Positions 18,238-27,146 of a DNA stretch of 64,000 nt are shown here, piece by piece. Position 1 is the stretch's first letter. Each line of letters starts with the position of its first letter. Made by a program: the position numbers and the translations under genes. Below the pieces are notes generated by a model. It was not told the origin of the DNA. It was given only the letters and a program-made list of their open reading frames with translations, and made no database searches. This DNA comes from Paenibacillus oryzisoli. GTDB lineage: Bacteria; Bacillota; Bacilli; Paenibacillales; NBRC-103111. The stretch spans positions 62,001 through 126,000 of the forward strand of contig NZ_LYPB01000072.1 in NCBI RefSeq assembly GCF_001653565.1, read 5' to 3'.

Positions 18238-19587
18238 ATGACTCGAAAAATAACAGGTTTAACATTCGCTTTGACTGCTGTAGTAGCCTTAGCAGGCTGC
18301 GCCAACGGTGGCTCTAGCAGTTCTAGTGCTCCTGCTGCCACAACGGCTGCCGCAACTGCGGCAACGGCTGGGGCTACGCAGGCAACGGTTTCTAAAGATC
18401 CGGTTACCTTGCGCATGACCTATTGGGCAGGCTCGCAGCTGACGGTAGACCGGAATAATGCCGTTGTGCAATTGTTCCAGAAGGCGTATCCGAATATTAA
18501 AGTCGAGGCGGAATATTATGCTGGCGATGCCTATTGGGACAAAATGAGCGTGCTTGCGGCTTCAAATAATTTGCCCGATGTGATCAGGATGGACTACTCC
18601 AAAATTACGAATTTCGTTAACAAAAACTTACTATTGCCCCTTGATGACTACCTGAAGGACAAAACGATTAATCTTGATGGCGTCAACCCGATACATAACG
18701 CGGGTGGTCGTTTCAACGATAAGCAATATGGCATCAACATTGGCAATAATGCACTGGTTATGTTCTACAACCCGGAGCTGCTTGAGAAAGCTGGCGTCAA
18801 ACCGCCAGGGGATAACTATACGTGGGAGCAATATGAGAAGGATTTGCGTACGTTCAAAGACAAGCTCGGTATTTTCGGCGACACGCACCTGACCCAATCG
18901 CACTTCAGTGTCTGGCTTCGCCAGCATAATAAGTCGCTTTTCAGCAAGGGGCAAGATGCGCTTGGATATGAGGACGATCAGCTCTTCATCGATTTCTTCA
19001 AGCAGCAGCTTCGTTGGCAAAAGGATGGGCTCGTTACACCGCTTGGCACAGAGCTTGAGGTGAAGAGCTTGGAGGATGGCACTTTCACGAAGGGGCAGAC
19101 TGCATTCGGCGGCTTCGCATATTGGAGCAATCATGTCGATATCATGGAGAAACAATTGAAGAAGGATGTCGGGTTAGCACCGTATCCGGGCGATGGCAAA
19201 GGCATGTATATTAAACCGTCCTTCTTCCATTCCATTTCCAAATCTTCCAAGCATCCGAAAGAGGCGGCGCTCTTCATAGATTTCTACACGAATAACATTG
19301 ATGCAGCCAAATCACTGAATGCCTACTTCGGTATGCCGTATAATCCTAAGGTCATTCAAGGTATCCAAGATACGTTCACAGAGACACAGAAGCGCGTCGT
19401 TACCTACCTAACGAATGTTGAGAAAACGGCCTCAACTATTGATGCTCCGGAGCCTGCGGCTGGTGCGGAAGTGAATAAGGTGTACAAAAACATCAGTGAC
19501 GAAATCCTGTTTGAGAAAACAACGCCAGAAGAAGGCGCAAAGCGATTCCGTAAAGAAGCGAATGCGATTCTGGCAAAAGGGAAGTAA
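18238..19587 (+). CDS. Sugar ABC transporter substrate-binding lipoprotein
   Basis: 449 residues. Lipobox LAGC (VVALAGCANGG), an Ala/Thr linker, then a family 1 solute-binding fold: VTLRMTYWAGSQLTVDRNNAVVQLFQKAYPNIKVEAEYYAGDAYWDKMSVLAASNNLPDV (start of lobe 1), GINIGNNALVMFYNPELLEKAGV, and FGGFAYWSNHVDIM. It captures a carbohydrate outside the cell and delivers it to the two permeases encoded next. ATG at 18238 is preferred over the in-frame ATG at 18223, because the AAAGGATGGGG ribosome site overlaps the latter. No ATPase gene is in the operon; a shared MsmX-type ATPase elsewhere is likely. Confidence 0.92.
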   Translation: MTRKITGLTFALTAVVALAGCANGGSSSSSAPAATTAAATAATAGATQATVSKDPVTLRMTYWAGSQLTVDRNNAVVQLFQKAYPNIKVEAEYYAGDAYWDKMSVLAASNNLPDVIRMDYSKITNFVNKNLLLPLDDYLKDKTINLDGVNPIHNAGGRFNDKQYGINIGNNALVMFYNPELLEKAGVKPPGDNYTWEQYEKDLRTFKDKLGIFGDTHLTQSHFSVWLRQHNKSLFSKGQDALGYEDDQLFIDFFKQQLRWQKDGLVTPLGTELEVKSLEDGTFTKGQTAFGGFAYWSNHVDIMEKQLKKDVGLAPYPGDGKGMYIKPSFFHSISKSSKHPKEAALFIDFYTNNIDAAKSLNAYFGMPYNPKVIQGIQDTFTETQKRVVTYLTNVEKTASTIDAPEPAAGAEVNKVYKNISDEILFEKTTPEEGAKRFRKEANAILAKGK

Positions 19588-19606
19588 CAATGAACAGTGG
19601 AGAGAA

Positions 19607-19638
19607 GCGCGGGGGAGCTAACGTACTCCCTGCGTTTT
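19607..19638 (+). terminator. Intercistronic hairpin/attenuator
   Basis: CGCGGGGGAG pairs with CTCCCTGCG followed by TTTTCG. It lies between the binding-protein and first permease genes; such partial terminators commonly raise binding-protein level over permease level. Confidence 0.55.
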
Positions 19639-19668
19639 CGCTTTGTACAGAAGAAGGGGGAAAGTAAT

Positions 19669-20583
19669 ATGGTGCAACCTGCGCGAAGAAGGAAGCTGCG
19701 GGATTATAACAATGCTGCGGGTTACGCGTTCATTTCGCCATGGCTGATTGGATTCATCCTGTTTTCCGTCGCACCGATGATCGTTTCGCTTGCGCTCGCA
19801 TTTACCCAGTATGATATCTTATCACCGCCTGAATGGGTGGGGCTTCGTAATTTCAAGGAAATGTTCACGGAGGATCCGCGGTATTGGAAATCGGTGACAG
19901 CGACACTCCTGTTCGTGTTTATTGCTGTTCCGCTACGGTTGTTGTTCGCGCTCGCTGTGGCGCTGCTGTTAAACACAAACTTAAAGTTTCCTGCCCTGTT
20001 CCGATCGGCCTTTTATTTGCCAACGCTGATTGGCGGAAGTGTCGCCGTTGCGGTGATGTGGCGTCAATTGTTCGGCGCTCAGGGCGCGGTGAATTCGCTG
20101 CTGACAGCGGTAACCGGTCATGCTTTTCAAACCTCATGGATTACGCATCCCTCAACAGCGATAGTCTCGCTTATTTTGCTTGCCCTATGGCAGTTCGGTT
20201 CGGCCATGCTCATCTTTCTAGCGGGGCTCAAACAGGTACCGAAGGAGCTGTATGAGGCAGTAACTGTGGATGGAGCAGGAACGTGGCAGCGATTCCGCTG
20301 GATTACCCTGCCCTTATTAACGCCCGTTATTTTTTTTAATCTAGTGATGGGGATTATTAACGGCTTTAAAGTATTTACAGAGGGGATGCTCGTTACGGGC
20401 GGAGGACCTTTCGATAAAACGTTGTTCTATGCCCTATATGTGTATGAGAAATCATTCCGTTATTACGAGATGGGCTACGGGTCAGCCATGTCCTGGGTGC
20501 TGCTTACCGTGATCGCTTGTTTCACCGCTGCGCTGTTCGCCACATCCCGCAATTGGGTGCACTATGAAACGAGAGGGGAGTAA
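19669..20583 (+). CDS. Sugar ABC transporter permease (MalF/UgpA type)
   Basis: 304 residues with six membrane helices (first in GYAFISPWLIGFILFSVAPMIVSLALAF). The EAA loop reads ELYEAVTVDGAGTWQRFRWITLPLLTP, the site that docks on the ATPase. The frame is open to 19597, but AAGGGGG lies about 8 bases before the ATG at 19669, and MVQPARRRKLRDYNN is a typical cytoplasmic start. It forms a heterodimer with the product of the next gene. Confidence 0.93.
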   Translation: MVQPARRRKLRDYNNAAGYAFISPWLIGFILFSVAPMIVSLALAFTQYDILSPPEWVGLRNFKEMFTEDPRYWKSVTATLLFVFIAVPLRLLFALAVALLLNTNLKFPALFRSAFYLPTLIGGSVAVAVMWRQLFGAQGAVNSLLTAVTGHAFQTSWITHPSTAIVSLILLALWQFGSAMLIFLAGLKQVPKELYEAVTVDGAGTWQRFRWITLPLLTPVIFFNLVMGIINGFKVFTEGMLVTGGGPFDKTLFYALYVYEKSFRYYEMGYGSAMSWVLLTVIACFTAALFATSRNWVHYETRGE

Positions 20584-20588
20584 GCCAC

Positions 20589-21437
20589 ATGCTGATGAAA
20601 CGAGGTAAACACGTGTACACAGTTCTCAGGTATGCCTTCACATCCATCTTTGCTCTAGGCATGATGTACCCACTGTTATGGATGGTGTCCAGCTCTCTGA
20701 AAGATACTAGCGAGATCTTCATTCATGCGCATCAACTGATTCCATCCCAATTCAAATTCGCCAATTACACGAACGGGATCAAAGGATTCGCAGGAATCTC
20801 ATTCGTTGTTTTTTTCAAAAACTCCATCATCATCACGTTCTTCTCCGTCATCGGAGCTGTCCTTTCATCCCTCTTGACCGCTTATGGATTTGCTCGGATT
20901 CGGTTTCGCGGAGCTGCCATTTGGTTCGCATGCATGATGACAACGATGATGCTGCCGCATGAGGTCCTAACAATTCCGCAATATATCCTGTTTCAGAAGT
21001 TAGGGTGGATCAATACGTTCAAACCGTTAATCATTCCCTCTTTTTTCGGCGGGGCCTTCTTCATTTTCCTGCTTATTCAATTCATGCGTGGCATACCGAA
21101 GGAGTTAGATGAGTCGGGCAAAATCGATGGGTGCGGCGTTTTCGGAATTCTAATACGAATCCTTCTTCCGCTGCTGGTATCTCCAATTATTACGGTATCG
21201 ATCTTTAAATTCTATTGGACATGGGACGATTTCTTCAGCCCCTTGCTATACCTCAATTCACCGAAGCTCGCTACGGTGGCGTTAGCCCTCAAAAACTTCT
21301 CAGACCCTACGATGCAAACCGATTGGGGAGCCTTATTCGCCATGTCAGTCCTGTCGCTTATCCCCATACTGCTCGTATTCGCCTTCTTTCAGAAGTATAT
21401 GGTTGAGGGGATCAGTACGACGGGGTTGAAAGGATAA
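20589..21437 (+). CDS. Sugar ABC transporter permease (MalG/UgpE type)
   Basis: 282 residues and six membrane helices, beginning GKHVYTVLRYAFTSIFALGMMYPLLWMVSSSLKDTSEIF, the usual opening of MalG-type permeases. The EAA loop is ELDESGKIDGCGVFGILIRILLPLLVSP. It starts 5 bp after the previous permease gene with GAGGGGAG upstream. Terminal gene of the sugar operon; a terminator follows at 21477. Confidence 0.93.
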   Translation: MLMKRGKHVYTVLRYAFTSIFALGMMYPLLWMVSSSLKDTSEIFIHAHQLIPSQFKFANYTNGIKGFAGISFVVFFKNSIIITFFSVIGAVLSSLLTAYGFARIRFRGAAIWFACMMTTMMLPHEVLTIPQYILFQKLGWINTFKPLIIPSFFGGAFFIFLLIQFMRGIPKELDESGKIDGCGVFGILIRILLPLLVSPIITVSIFKFYWTWDDFFSPLLYLNSPKLATVALALKNFSDPTMQTDWGALFAMSVLSLIPILLVFAFFQKYMVEGISTTGLKG

Positions 21438-21476
21438 GCTGGATGGATGTATGCGAAATTTCATGGATAAAGATCT

Positions 21477-21523
21477 AAAACCGAATCGACCCTCGTATAA
21501 ATAGAGGGAATGTTCGGTTTTTC
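21477..21523 (+). terminator. Rho-independent terminator of the sugar operon
   Basis: AAAACCGAA pairs with TTCGGTTTT, with an inner CCCTC/GAGGG stem, ending in TTTTTC. Confidence 0.9.
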
Positions 21524-21546
21524 GTGATAATTGGAAATTGATACCA

Positions 21547-21575
21547 TTGACAGCTAATGTGAGTTGTCATATATT
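21547..21575 (+). promoter_or_regulatory. Sigma-A promoter of the symporter gene
   Basis: TTGACA (21547-21552), 17-bp spacer, TATATT (21570-21575). TGACA/TGTCA forms an inverted repeat with the spacer end (21548-21569), which could be an operator. Confidence 0.7.
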
Positions 21576-21623
21576 TATCACAATTAAACCGAGTTATCTT
21601 ATAGGGATTAGGAGATGTCGATC

Positions 21624-22979
21624 ATGCAAAACAACTTAGTAAGCGCATTTCAGACTAACTGGGTCAGTTTAGTTGTCTCATTAGTCGTGATTGGTTTTAT
21701 CTATTTTTTGGGTAGAAAGAAAGTTAGTTTCGGGAACCGCGTATTCATCGGTTTGGGACTTGGTATCATCGCAGGGGTTATTTTCAATCAGGCAGGTCTG
21801 CAATTCAAGAGTGTTAGCACGATCGGAACGATTTACGTCAACCTGATTAAGATGCTAGTTATGCCACTGGTATTTATTCTTGTTATTAATAGTATTTCGT
21901 CGTTGTCCAACATGGCTCAACTTCGTAAATTAGGTTTCAAAACGATTGGTTGGTTCCTACTTACAACGGGAATCGCAGCTTTGATCGGTCTACTTGTAGC
22001 ATTAGCGATTGATCCAGGTAATGGCATCGCACAAGCAGTTCCGAAGGATTTTAAAGCCAAAGAAATTCCAACGTTCTCCCAAGTTATCTTGGATCTCGTA
22101 CCATCCAATCCAATTAGCGACATGGCGAGTGGTAAAGTTGTACCGGTTCTCATCTTCGCGATTTTCGTAGCTGTAGCGATCGTATCCGTAGGTTCCAAGA
22201 AACCTGAGGCTGTAGCATCTGTGAAGGCGTTCATTTCCTCAGCTGCGGCTGTTATGCATCAAGTTGTTAAGTACGTAATTCGTTTGACACCTTATGGGGT
22301 GTATGCGTTGATCGCGGCGATGGCAGCTAAATATGGTTGGGAAACGTTAGAGCCATTAGCTAAAATCATTCTGACTTCCTACGTGGCATTGATCATCCAC
22401 TTCGTCTTGGTATTCGGTGGTCTTGTACTGTTGGTTGCGAAAGTGAATCCGATCAAATTCTTCAAAAAGGCGTATCCAACGATTGCTGTTGCCTTTACAA
22501 CACGTAGCAGCTATGCAACACTTCCTGTGAACTTGGAAGTTATCACGAAACGCCTTCGCGTATCACCGCGTATCGCAAGCTTCGTGGCACCGCTTGGGGC
22601 GACGATGAACTTCAACGGATGCGGCGGGGTTTGGCCGGCGGTTGTAGCGATTTTCGTAGCCAAAGTATATAATCTTCCACTTGGTATCTCTGAGTATCTA
22701 TTGTTGATTCTAGTAGCTGTCATCTCCTCCATCGGGGTAGCTGGTGTACCAGGTCCTGCATCCATTTCGACAACGGTTGTATTGACTGCACTTGGCTTGC
22801 CGCTTGAAGGTATGGGTCTAGTATTAGGCGTAGAAGCATTGATCGACATGGGTCGTACAGCAGTAAATGCAACTGGAACAACTGTAACAGCATTGCTTGT
22901 AGCAGAATCCGAAGGCGAATTCGACCGCGCTGCGTTCGATCGTGACGAGGAAGAAGAATTGGAATTAGCAACTGCTTAA
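21624..22979 (+). CDS. Dicarboxylate/amino acid:cation symporter (DAACS family)
   Basis: 451 residues, eight or more membrane helices and re-entrant loops. Typical DAACS blocks: YVNLIKMLVMPLVFILVINSISSL, AFTTRSSYATLPVNLEV (the serine-rich HP1 loop), VAPLGATMNFNG (the NMDGT-like sodium-site motif, here NFNGCG), and GVAGVPGPASISTTVVL (HP2). The family takes up glutamate, aspartate, succinate or cystine with Na+ or H+. The architecture resembles TcyP/YhcL-type transporters, but the substrate cannot be fixed. AGGAG touches an ATG at 21615, so ATG 21624 with a 9-base gap is preferred. Confidence 0.9.
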   Translation: MQNNLVSAFQTNWVSLVVSLVVIGFIYFLGRKKVSFGNRVFIGLGLGIIAGVIFNQAGLQFKSVSTIGTIYVNLIKMLVMPLVFILVINSISSLSNMAQLRKLGFKTIGWFLLTTGIAALIGLLVALAIDPGNGIAQAVPKDFKAKEIPTFSQVILDLVPSNPISDMASGKVVPVLIFAIFVAVAIVSVGSKKPEAVASVKAFISSAAAVMHQVVKYVIRLTPYGVYALIAAMAAKYGWETLEPLAKIILTSYVALIIHFVLVFGGLVLLVAKVNPIKFFKKAYPTIAVAFTTRSSYATLPVNLEVITKRLRVSPRIASFVAPLGATMNFNGCGGVWPAVVAIFVAKVYNLPLGISEYLLLILVAVISSIGVAGVPGPASISTTVVLTALGLPLEGMGLVLGVEALIDMGRTAVNATGTTVTALLVAESEGEFDRAAFDRDEEEELELATA

Positions 22980-22993
22980 TCCATAGACATGAA

Positions 22994-23032
22994 GAAAGAC
23001 GAACAGCACCTTGGGTGCGTGTTCGTCTTTTT
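22994..23032 (+). terminator. Rho-independent terminator
   Basis: AAAGACGAAC..GCACC pairs with GGTGC..GTTCGTCTTT followed by TT. Nearly the same stem as the terminator at 13500. Confidence 0.88.
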
Positions 23033-23052
23033 GGTTTGTTTGGATATAGGTA

Positions 23053-23211
23053 CTACAGCCGCGGAAATACATAGCGAACCAAGAAATACAGCAGTCCGAA
23101 AATGATAATGATGTATGCTGCATATTTGATAAAGGTTGATGCGACGAGTCCCTTGTCGTATTTTTGCTCAATTCGCTTCTGCTCAATGTCTACGCTTTTT
23201 GTAGGCTCCAT
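23053..23211 (-). CDS. Small single-pass membrane protein
   Basis: 52 residues: a charged cytoplasmic N-terminus (MEPTKSVDIEQKRIEQKYDKG) and one membrane helix (FIKYAAYIIIIFGLLYFLVRY). The frame is open to 23367, but GGGAG lies about 9 bases before the ATG at 23211 and the upstream part is not protein-like. Its function is unknown. The gap upstream to 23621 holds a run of TTCTAG repeats (23310-23340), a G tract and a quad-dyad element. Confidence 0.7.
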   Translation of the reverse strand: MEPTKSVDIEQKRIEQKYDKGLVASTFIKYAAYIIIIFGLLYFLVRYVFPRL

Positions 23212-23367
23212 TGTGTTCAGCTCCCTTGAATGGTATGGGTGATCTCTATACCAAGTAATACCCGTGCGGGTGGAGAATGAATCACCGGGGACCTCGACAT
23301 TTTTGCACATTCTAGTTGCACTTTCTAGTGCATGTTCTAGCTCCCCTAGGGGGGGGGCCAGCATCAT

Positions 23368-23552
23368 TAGATGGAAAATCTACAGTTAAACGGGCTGATT
23401 TTACTCGATATCTCCATTTAAATGGAAAAACTCCAGCTAATTCCGCATCATTCGTCCATTTCGACGATGATATGCATAATTAGCTGGAGGAAATCCAGTT
23501 ATTCTAGATAACTGGCGTTTCTTGAATGAAATAGCTGTAGTTTTTCCAGTTA
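23368..23552. repeat. Quad-dyad intergenic element, copy 3 (class I)
   Basis: 8-5-8 dyads start at 23368, 23419, 23481 and 23532, spacing 51, 62, 51. Half-sites: TAGATGGA/TACAGTTA, TAAATGGA/TCCAGCTA, TAGCTGGA/TCCAGTTA, TAGCTGTA/TCCAGTTA. Spacers (30, 41, 30 bp) are not similar to those of other copies. It lies between the BaiN-like gene end and the small membrane gene start. Confidence 0.88.
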
Positions 23553-23621
23553 ATGAAGTTCAAGAGAGAGTGCGTCAGGAAGTGGGGGGTTCAGTAGGAG
23601 TTAGGAGTACTAGGAGTACAC

Positions 23622-24881
23622 CTAGTCCTGCATCGCCGCATGCGTCCCCGCCATATAGCCTGTGGAGAATGCTGCCGTGATGTTATACCCACCCGTGTAT
23701 CCGTGGATATCGAGGATTTCCCCACAGAAGTAGAGTCCTTGAACCAGCTTCGACTGCATCGTGCTCGGGTCCACTTCTTTGAGCTGAATGCCGCCGCCGG
23801 TTACGAACGCTTCTTCCAAAGATAGCGTCCCCTTGACGATAACAGGGAAGGCTTTCATCAGCTTGCACAAGTCCAACCATCTCTGCTTCGGAATGTTGTC
23901 ATAAGTCAATTGCTCATCCAGCTCCGACTTCGCAAGCAGCAGCGGAATGAGTCGCTCGGAGAGCAGGGGCTTTAGCACGTTTTTGATCGCTTTCTTCGCG
24001 TCGCTCTTCGCGAGCGCCATGCTCTGGCTGTACACCTCGTCGGTGCTCTGCTCAGGGAAGAAATCGACCGTAACGAGCACTTCTTTGCGCTCGGATTTGT
24101 TCAGTTCCTTCACGACGAACTGGCTGCAGCGCAGCGCGATCGGCCCAGACAGGCCGAAGTGGGTGAACAGCATATCACCGCGATGCGCGATGATCGGCTT
24201 CCCCTTCGCGTTCAGCACGCTGAGCGTCACGTCGCGCAAGGAGAGTCCTTGCAGCTCGCGGCTGCGGATGAAGGGCTCCTTCGAGGTTAGCGGAACCTCG
24301 GTCGGAAACAGCGGCGTGATCGTGTGCCCGCCGGCCTCAGCCCACGCATACCCGTCTCCGGTGGAGCCGGTATGCGGCACGGAGCATCCGCCGGAGGCGA
24401 CGATCACAGCGCGGCTGGTGATGGTCTCTCCGCCCTGCAGCTGAACGCCGCTTACGGCGCCGTCTGCATACAAGACCTTTTTGACCGGACTGTTGGTCCG
24501 AATCTCCACACCCTGGCGCCGTACTTGGCCGATCAACGCGTCGACGACGGTTTTGGCCTTGTCGCTGATGGGAAACATCCGACCGTTGTCCTCTTCTTTG
24601 AGATGGATGCCGAGGTTTTCAAAGAATGCAATAATATCCTTATTCCCAAAATGGGTGAATGCACTATAAAGGAAGCGCCCGTTGCCGGGGATGTGCTTGA
24701 TTAATTCATCCATGTCTTTGTTGTTCGTCACGTTACATCTGCCGCCACCCGAAATGCCGAGCTTGCGCCCCAGCTTATCTCCTTTATCGACGAGCAGCAC
24801 ATTTGCGCCGTCCCTGCTTGCAGCAATACTAGCCATGAGGCCAGCGGAACCGCCGCCAATTACAATTACATCGTATGCCAT
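23622..24881 (-). CDS. HI0933/BaiN-family FAD-dependent oxidoreductase
   Basis: 419 residues. N-terminal FAD-binding motif [18 protein letters not shown] with the second-strand acidic ligand in VLLVDK, then the family signature [18 protein letters not shown]. Middle block [15 protein letters not shown] and C-terminal [27 protein letters not shown] are typical of HI0933/YhiN/BaiN proteins, cytosolic flavoproteins that reduce double bonds in some characterised members. AAGGAG lies 6 bases before the ATG. Physiological substrate unknown here. Confidence 0.93.
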   Translation of the reverse strand: MAYDVIVIGGGSAGLMASIAASRDGANVLLVDKGDKLGRKLGISGGGRCNVTNNKDMDELIKHIPGNGRFLYSAFTHFGNKDIIAFFENLGIHLKEEDNGRMFPISDKAKTVVDALIGQVRRQGVEIRTNSPVKKVLYADGAVSGVQLQGGETITSRAVIVASGGCSVPHTGSTGDGYAWAEAGGHTITPLFPTEVPLTSKEPFIRSRELQGLSLRDVTLSVLNAKGKPIIAHRGDMLFTHFGLSGPIALRCSQFVVKELNKSERKEVLVTVDFFPEQSTDEVYSQSMALAKSDAKKAIKNVLKPLLSERLIPLLLAKSELDEQLTYDNIPKQRWLDLCKLMKAFPVIVKGTLSLEEAFVTGGGIQLKEVDPSTMQSKLVQGLYFCGEILDIHGYTGGYNITAAFSTGYMAGTHAAMQD

Positions 24882-24993
24882 ACCAAACTCCTTGACTCAT
24901 TTTTGCAAATTGTATCATTAATTAGAGGAATATAGAAGCACTCCTATCGCCGCCCTCAGCAATCGAAGCGGCCTGCCTTTCTGTACACTTTGA

Positions 24994-25203
24994 TTATTTA
25001 TAGTTAATAATCCACCGAATAAATGCTATCACTAAGAGTATCAAGCCAATCCCAATTAGAGATATTCCCACTATAGCTTGTGGTAATCCAGAGAAATCTG
25101 GTCCATTTGGTCGAGTAGCCCAGGTTACTGCACCAATAATAATTGACATTAATCCTACTATTGTTATCTTCATACCTCTGATTACCATCCTCTTACTTAC
25201 CAT
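24994..25203 (-). CDS. Small two-helix membrane protein
   Basis: 69 residues with two hydrophobic segments (about 12-30 and 42-64) and a short Pro/Gly-rich loop (TRPNGPDFSGLPQ). No clear ribosome site before the ATG at 25203; in-frame ATGs at 25188 and 25173 are possible starts, the latter preceded by AGAGG. Not recognised; AT-rich compared with its neighbours, as is the next gene. Confidence 0.6.
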   Translation of the reverse strand: MVSKRMVIRGMKITIVGLMSIIIGAVTWATRPNGPDFSGLPQAIVGISLIGIGLILLVIAFIRWIINYK

Positions 25204-25255
25204 TTAAATAATAGGGGAGAGCCCGATTCCAAAGTGCTAAATACCAGCCAACCCC

Positions 25256-25606
25256 CTATTTTATTTTTTTTATTACTGTAGCTGAATTGTTTGGGCCGTT
25301 TAGTATTAAATCCCTCGTTCCAGTATTTAAAAAAACTCGATACTGTTCTCCGTCACAACCTTTTACTTCATAAAAAACGCCATTTGTATAGCCAGCGATC
25401 CATGAACCAATATGATATTCGTAAATATCTTCAATTGTGTAAGAGCATTTCAATTTATTGAAATATTCTTCAACGGCCGTTTTCCCCTTCTTTTTATCTA
25501 ATTTATAGCTTAAATGGCCGTACAGTTTATAAGAAAGGATAGGCAATAAGATTATTAACAGCAATACTAATATCAAAATCATTAAAGTTTTCATTGTTTT
25601 ACTCAT
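25256..25606 (-). CDS. Hypothetical membrane-anchored protein
   Basis: 116 residues. One N-terminal membrane helix (MKTLMILILVLLLIILLPILSY) anchors a small extracytoplasmic domain with a likely disulfide pair (C54, C84) and a beta-rich pattern (GVFYEVKGCDGEQYRVFLNTGTRDLIL). This resembles the small DUF3139-type proteins common in Firmicutes, but I cannot confirm it. GAGAGGTAG lies about 7 bases before the ATG. Followed after 53 bp by the small membrane gene, perhaps in one transcript. Confidence 0.75.
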   Translation of the reverse strand: MSKTMKTLMILILVLLLIILLPILSYKLYGHLSYKLDKKKGKTAVEEYFNKLKCSYTIEDIYEYHIGSWIAGYTNGVFYEVKGCDGEQYRVFLNTGTRDLILNGPNNSATVIKKIK

Positions 25607-25726
25607 TTGCTACCTCTCTTTTATCAGTTAAATAATGGAAAGTGCTTATTTAATGTACTGTATTTCTTTAATATTATAAATATATATTTGCTTTGGGATG
25701 GTCAGACTCTTTGCTCAGCTTCATGA

Positions 25727-25885
25727 ATTCACAGATTAACAGAATCGGGGGGAGAATCAATAAACGCACAACTGGATACAAGCGGCGGCTGTTACCTTGC
25801 AACATTAGTCGAATTAATTCAGGAGGTAGCGACAAAAACTGAAAAGAAATTCACAACAATCTCTTTTGGCAATTTAAGAAGTTAG
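25727..25885 (+). pseudogene. Possible gene remnant without start codon
   Basis: A 52-codon open stretch ending at TAG 25883-25885 reads like real protein (LDTSGGCYLATLVELIQEV, then TEKKFTTISFGNL) but begins just after a TGA and has no start codon or ribosome site. It may be the tail of a lost gene. The rest of the 565-bp gap 25607-26172 holds the DnaA-box cluster and nothing else I can name. Confidence 0.3.
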
Positions 25886-26039
25886 TTATTGAGACAAAAA
25901 AAAGACCCCCATGAGTAAGCAAGAGCCCAATTAACAGGAGAGAATAGAGATGTAATACTAATAATGAAGAGATGTCTGACTTTATAAACTCCGAAATCCG
26001 ATCACCGCGATGTGCGATGAACGCAAGATACACACAAGA

Positions 26040-26151
26040 CGTGGATAACTTGTTGATAAAACAGCCCTTTTCGTGGATAACCGGCCATCAGTTTGTGGAT
26101 AATCGCAGGTGGATTGTGGATAACCTGCGTATTTTCCTAATTTCATCCACA
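26040..26151. promoter_or_regulatory. DnaA-box cluster
   Basis: Six sites within 112 bp match the DnaA box (TTATCCACA, here mostly as TGTGGATAA). Perfect copies: 26094-26102 and 26115-26123. One mismatch: CGTGGATAA at 26040 and 26072, TGTTGATAA at 26051, and TCATCCACA (opposite strand) at 26143. Five have the same orientation. There is no dnaA, dnaN or AT-rich unwinding region beside it, so a DnaA-titration or regulatory cluster is more likely than the origin. Confidence 0.75.
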
Positions 26152-26172
26152 AACGAGCCTCGATACAAATTT

Positions 26173-27102
26173 TTAGTTAAAACTATCAACATCCCCCTTA
26201 CCTTGCTCATCCCTAAAATGATAATGATCCACGTGGAGATCTAACCAACGATGTCTGAGGGAAGTTTCCCGTCCGAAGTAGTGAAGCTCATTCTGTTTGG
26301 TAAGCACGATGGCTTCGCAAGTGTCACTGCGTTTGGCGAGAAGGGACAGGCCAGCCTCTAGGCCAAGTGAGCCTAACAAGCGTGCCCATACATGGCAGGC
26401 CACGAGATCCTGACCAGCGACGGTACACTGCAGTACATCGCTGCTGGAGTCCCCATCTTTGTAATCTTCGAAGGGACTGTACGTAGACAGAGCTCCCTCT
26501 GGCATCACAATCGCACCTAACTTGGTGTCTTCGTTCCACGGATTTTGGATCCCGATCATCCATGGCTCCTGCTCGGCGCTAGATGGTCCCCATACGGTTA
26601 CATCGCCCTGAGACAGCAAGCGCCCCCGCGAAATCGATAAGGTTTTCTTCAAATAGTCCGTTAACCGTTTCAGCGACCAGCTTTTGTCGAGTCCTTGCAA
26701 ATGAATAGTGGTATGCTCGGGAAGCATAACGGATTTGGTTGTCGGATTTACCCGCCAACATTGCGTTGCAGGAGCAGGCGAGTGTGTTAGTGTTGTTTCT
26801 CCTTTATATAGAAGAGGTGTATAGTTACCGTCTGTGAGGGCTTGGTACATTTCTGCAAGGAAGAGCACCTCTAGCATCGCGTTGGATACAAGGCAACTTT
26901 CGCCAGCTAATGTATTTAAAAGGTTAATTTCACTGTCCGGGTGTCTGTGGCTGAATCGCCTCTCTTCGCGCCCGAACCATTCGTTGCCGATCTCATGAAT
27001 GCGCAGCTGTTGTTGCTGCTCACCCAGGGGAAGAAGAAGTTCAATTGCCGAGTCCATGGTTTGAAAGTGAAAAGGGAGGAACGCGTTTGTTGGCATTGTC
27101 AT
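26173..27102 (-). CDS. ApbE-like protein (divergent FAD:protein FMN transferase)
   Basis: 309 residues. The order of blocks follows ApbE: FQTMDSAIELLL near the start, FSHRHPDSEINLLN (cf. FSRFDPDSELSRLN), FLAEMYQALTDGNYTPLL (cf. TDGAFDPTV), then LLSQGDVTVWG (cf. NAGGDIRVWG) and ALSTYSPFEDYKDG. ApbE enzymes covalently attach FMN to target proteins. Here the Gly-rich GGIAKGYAVD motif is replaced by LDKSWSLKRLTDYL and GGD by QGD, so activity may be lost or altered. AGAGGA lies before the ATG. It is divergent from the OmpR-type pair and shares its control region. Confidence 0.8.
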   Translation of the reverse strand: MTMPTNAFLPFHFQTMDSAIELLLPLGEQQQQLRIHEIGNEWFGREERRFSHRHPDSEINLLNTLAGESCLVSNAMLEVLFLAEMYQALTDGNYTPLLYKGETTLTHSPAPATQCWRVNPTTKSVMLPEHTTIHLQGLDKSWSLKRLTDYLKKTLSISRGRLLSQGDVTVWGPSSAEQEPWMIGIQNPWNEDTKLGAIVMPEGALSTYSPFEDYKDGDSSSDVLQCTVAGQDLVACHVWARLLGSLGLEAGLSLLAKRSDTCEAIVLTKQNELHYFGRETSLRHRWLDLHVDHYHFRDEQGKGDVDSFN

Positions 27103-27146
27103 CAGAAATTCCTCTTTTCTGTCGGATCCATACTTTGTATGAGATC

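Noticed and set aside
25851..26033. Minus-strand frame containing IAHRGD, as in the BaiN-like protein
   Set aside because: Only about 25 bp resemble the BaiN-like gene and the rest is unrelated; no ribosome site.
26040..26151. Chromosomal origin (oriC)
   Set aside because: No dnaA, dnaN, rpmH or gyrase genes and no AT-rich unwinding region with the boxes; a DnaA cluster is the simpler reading.
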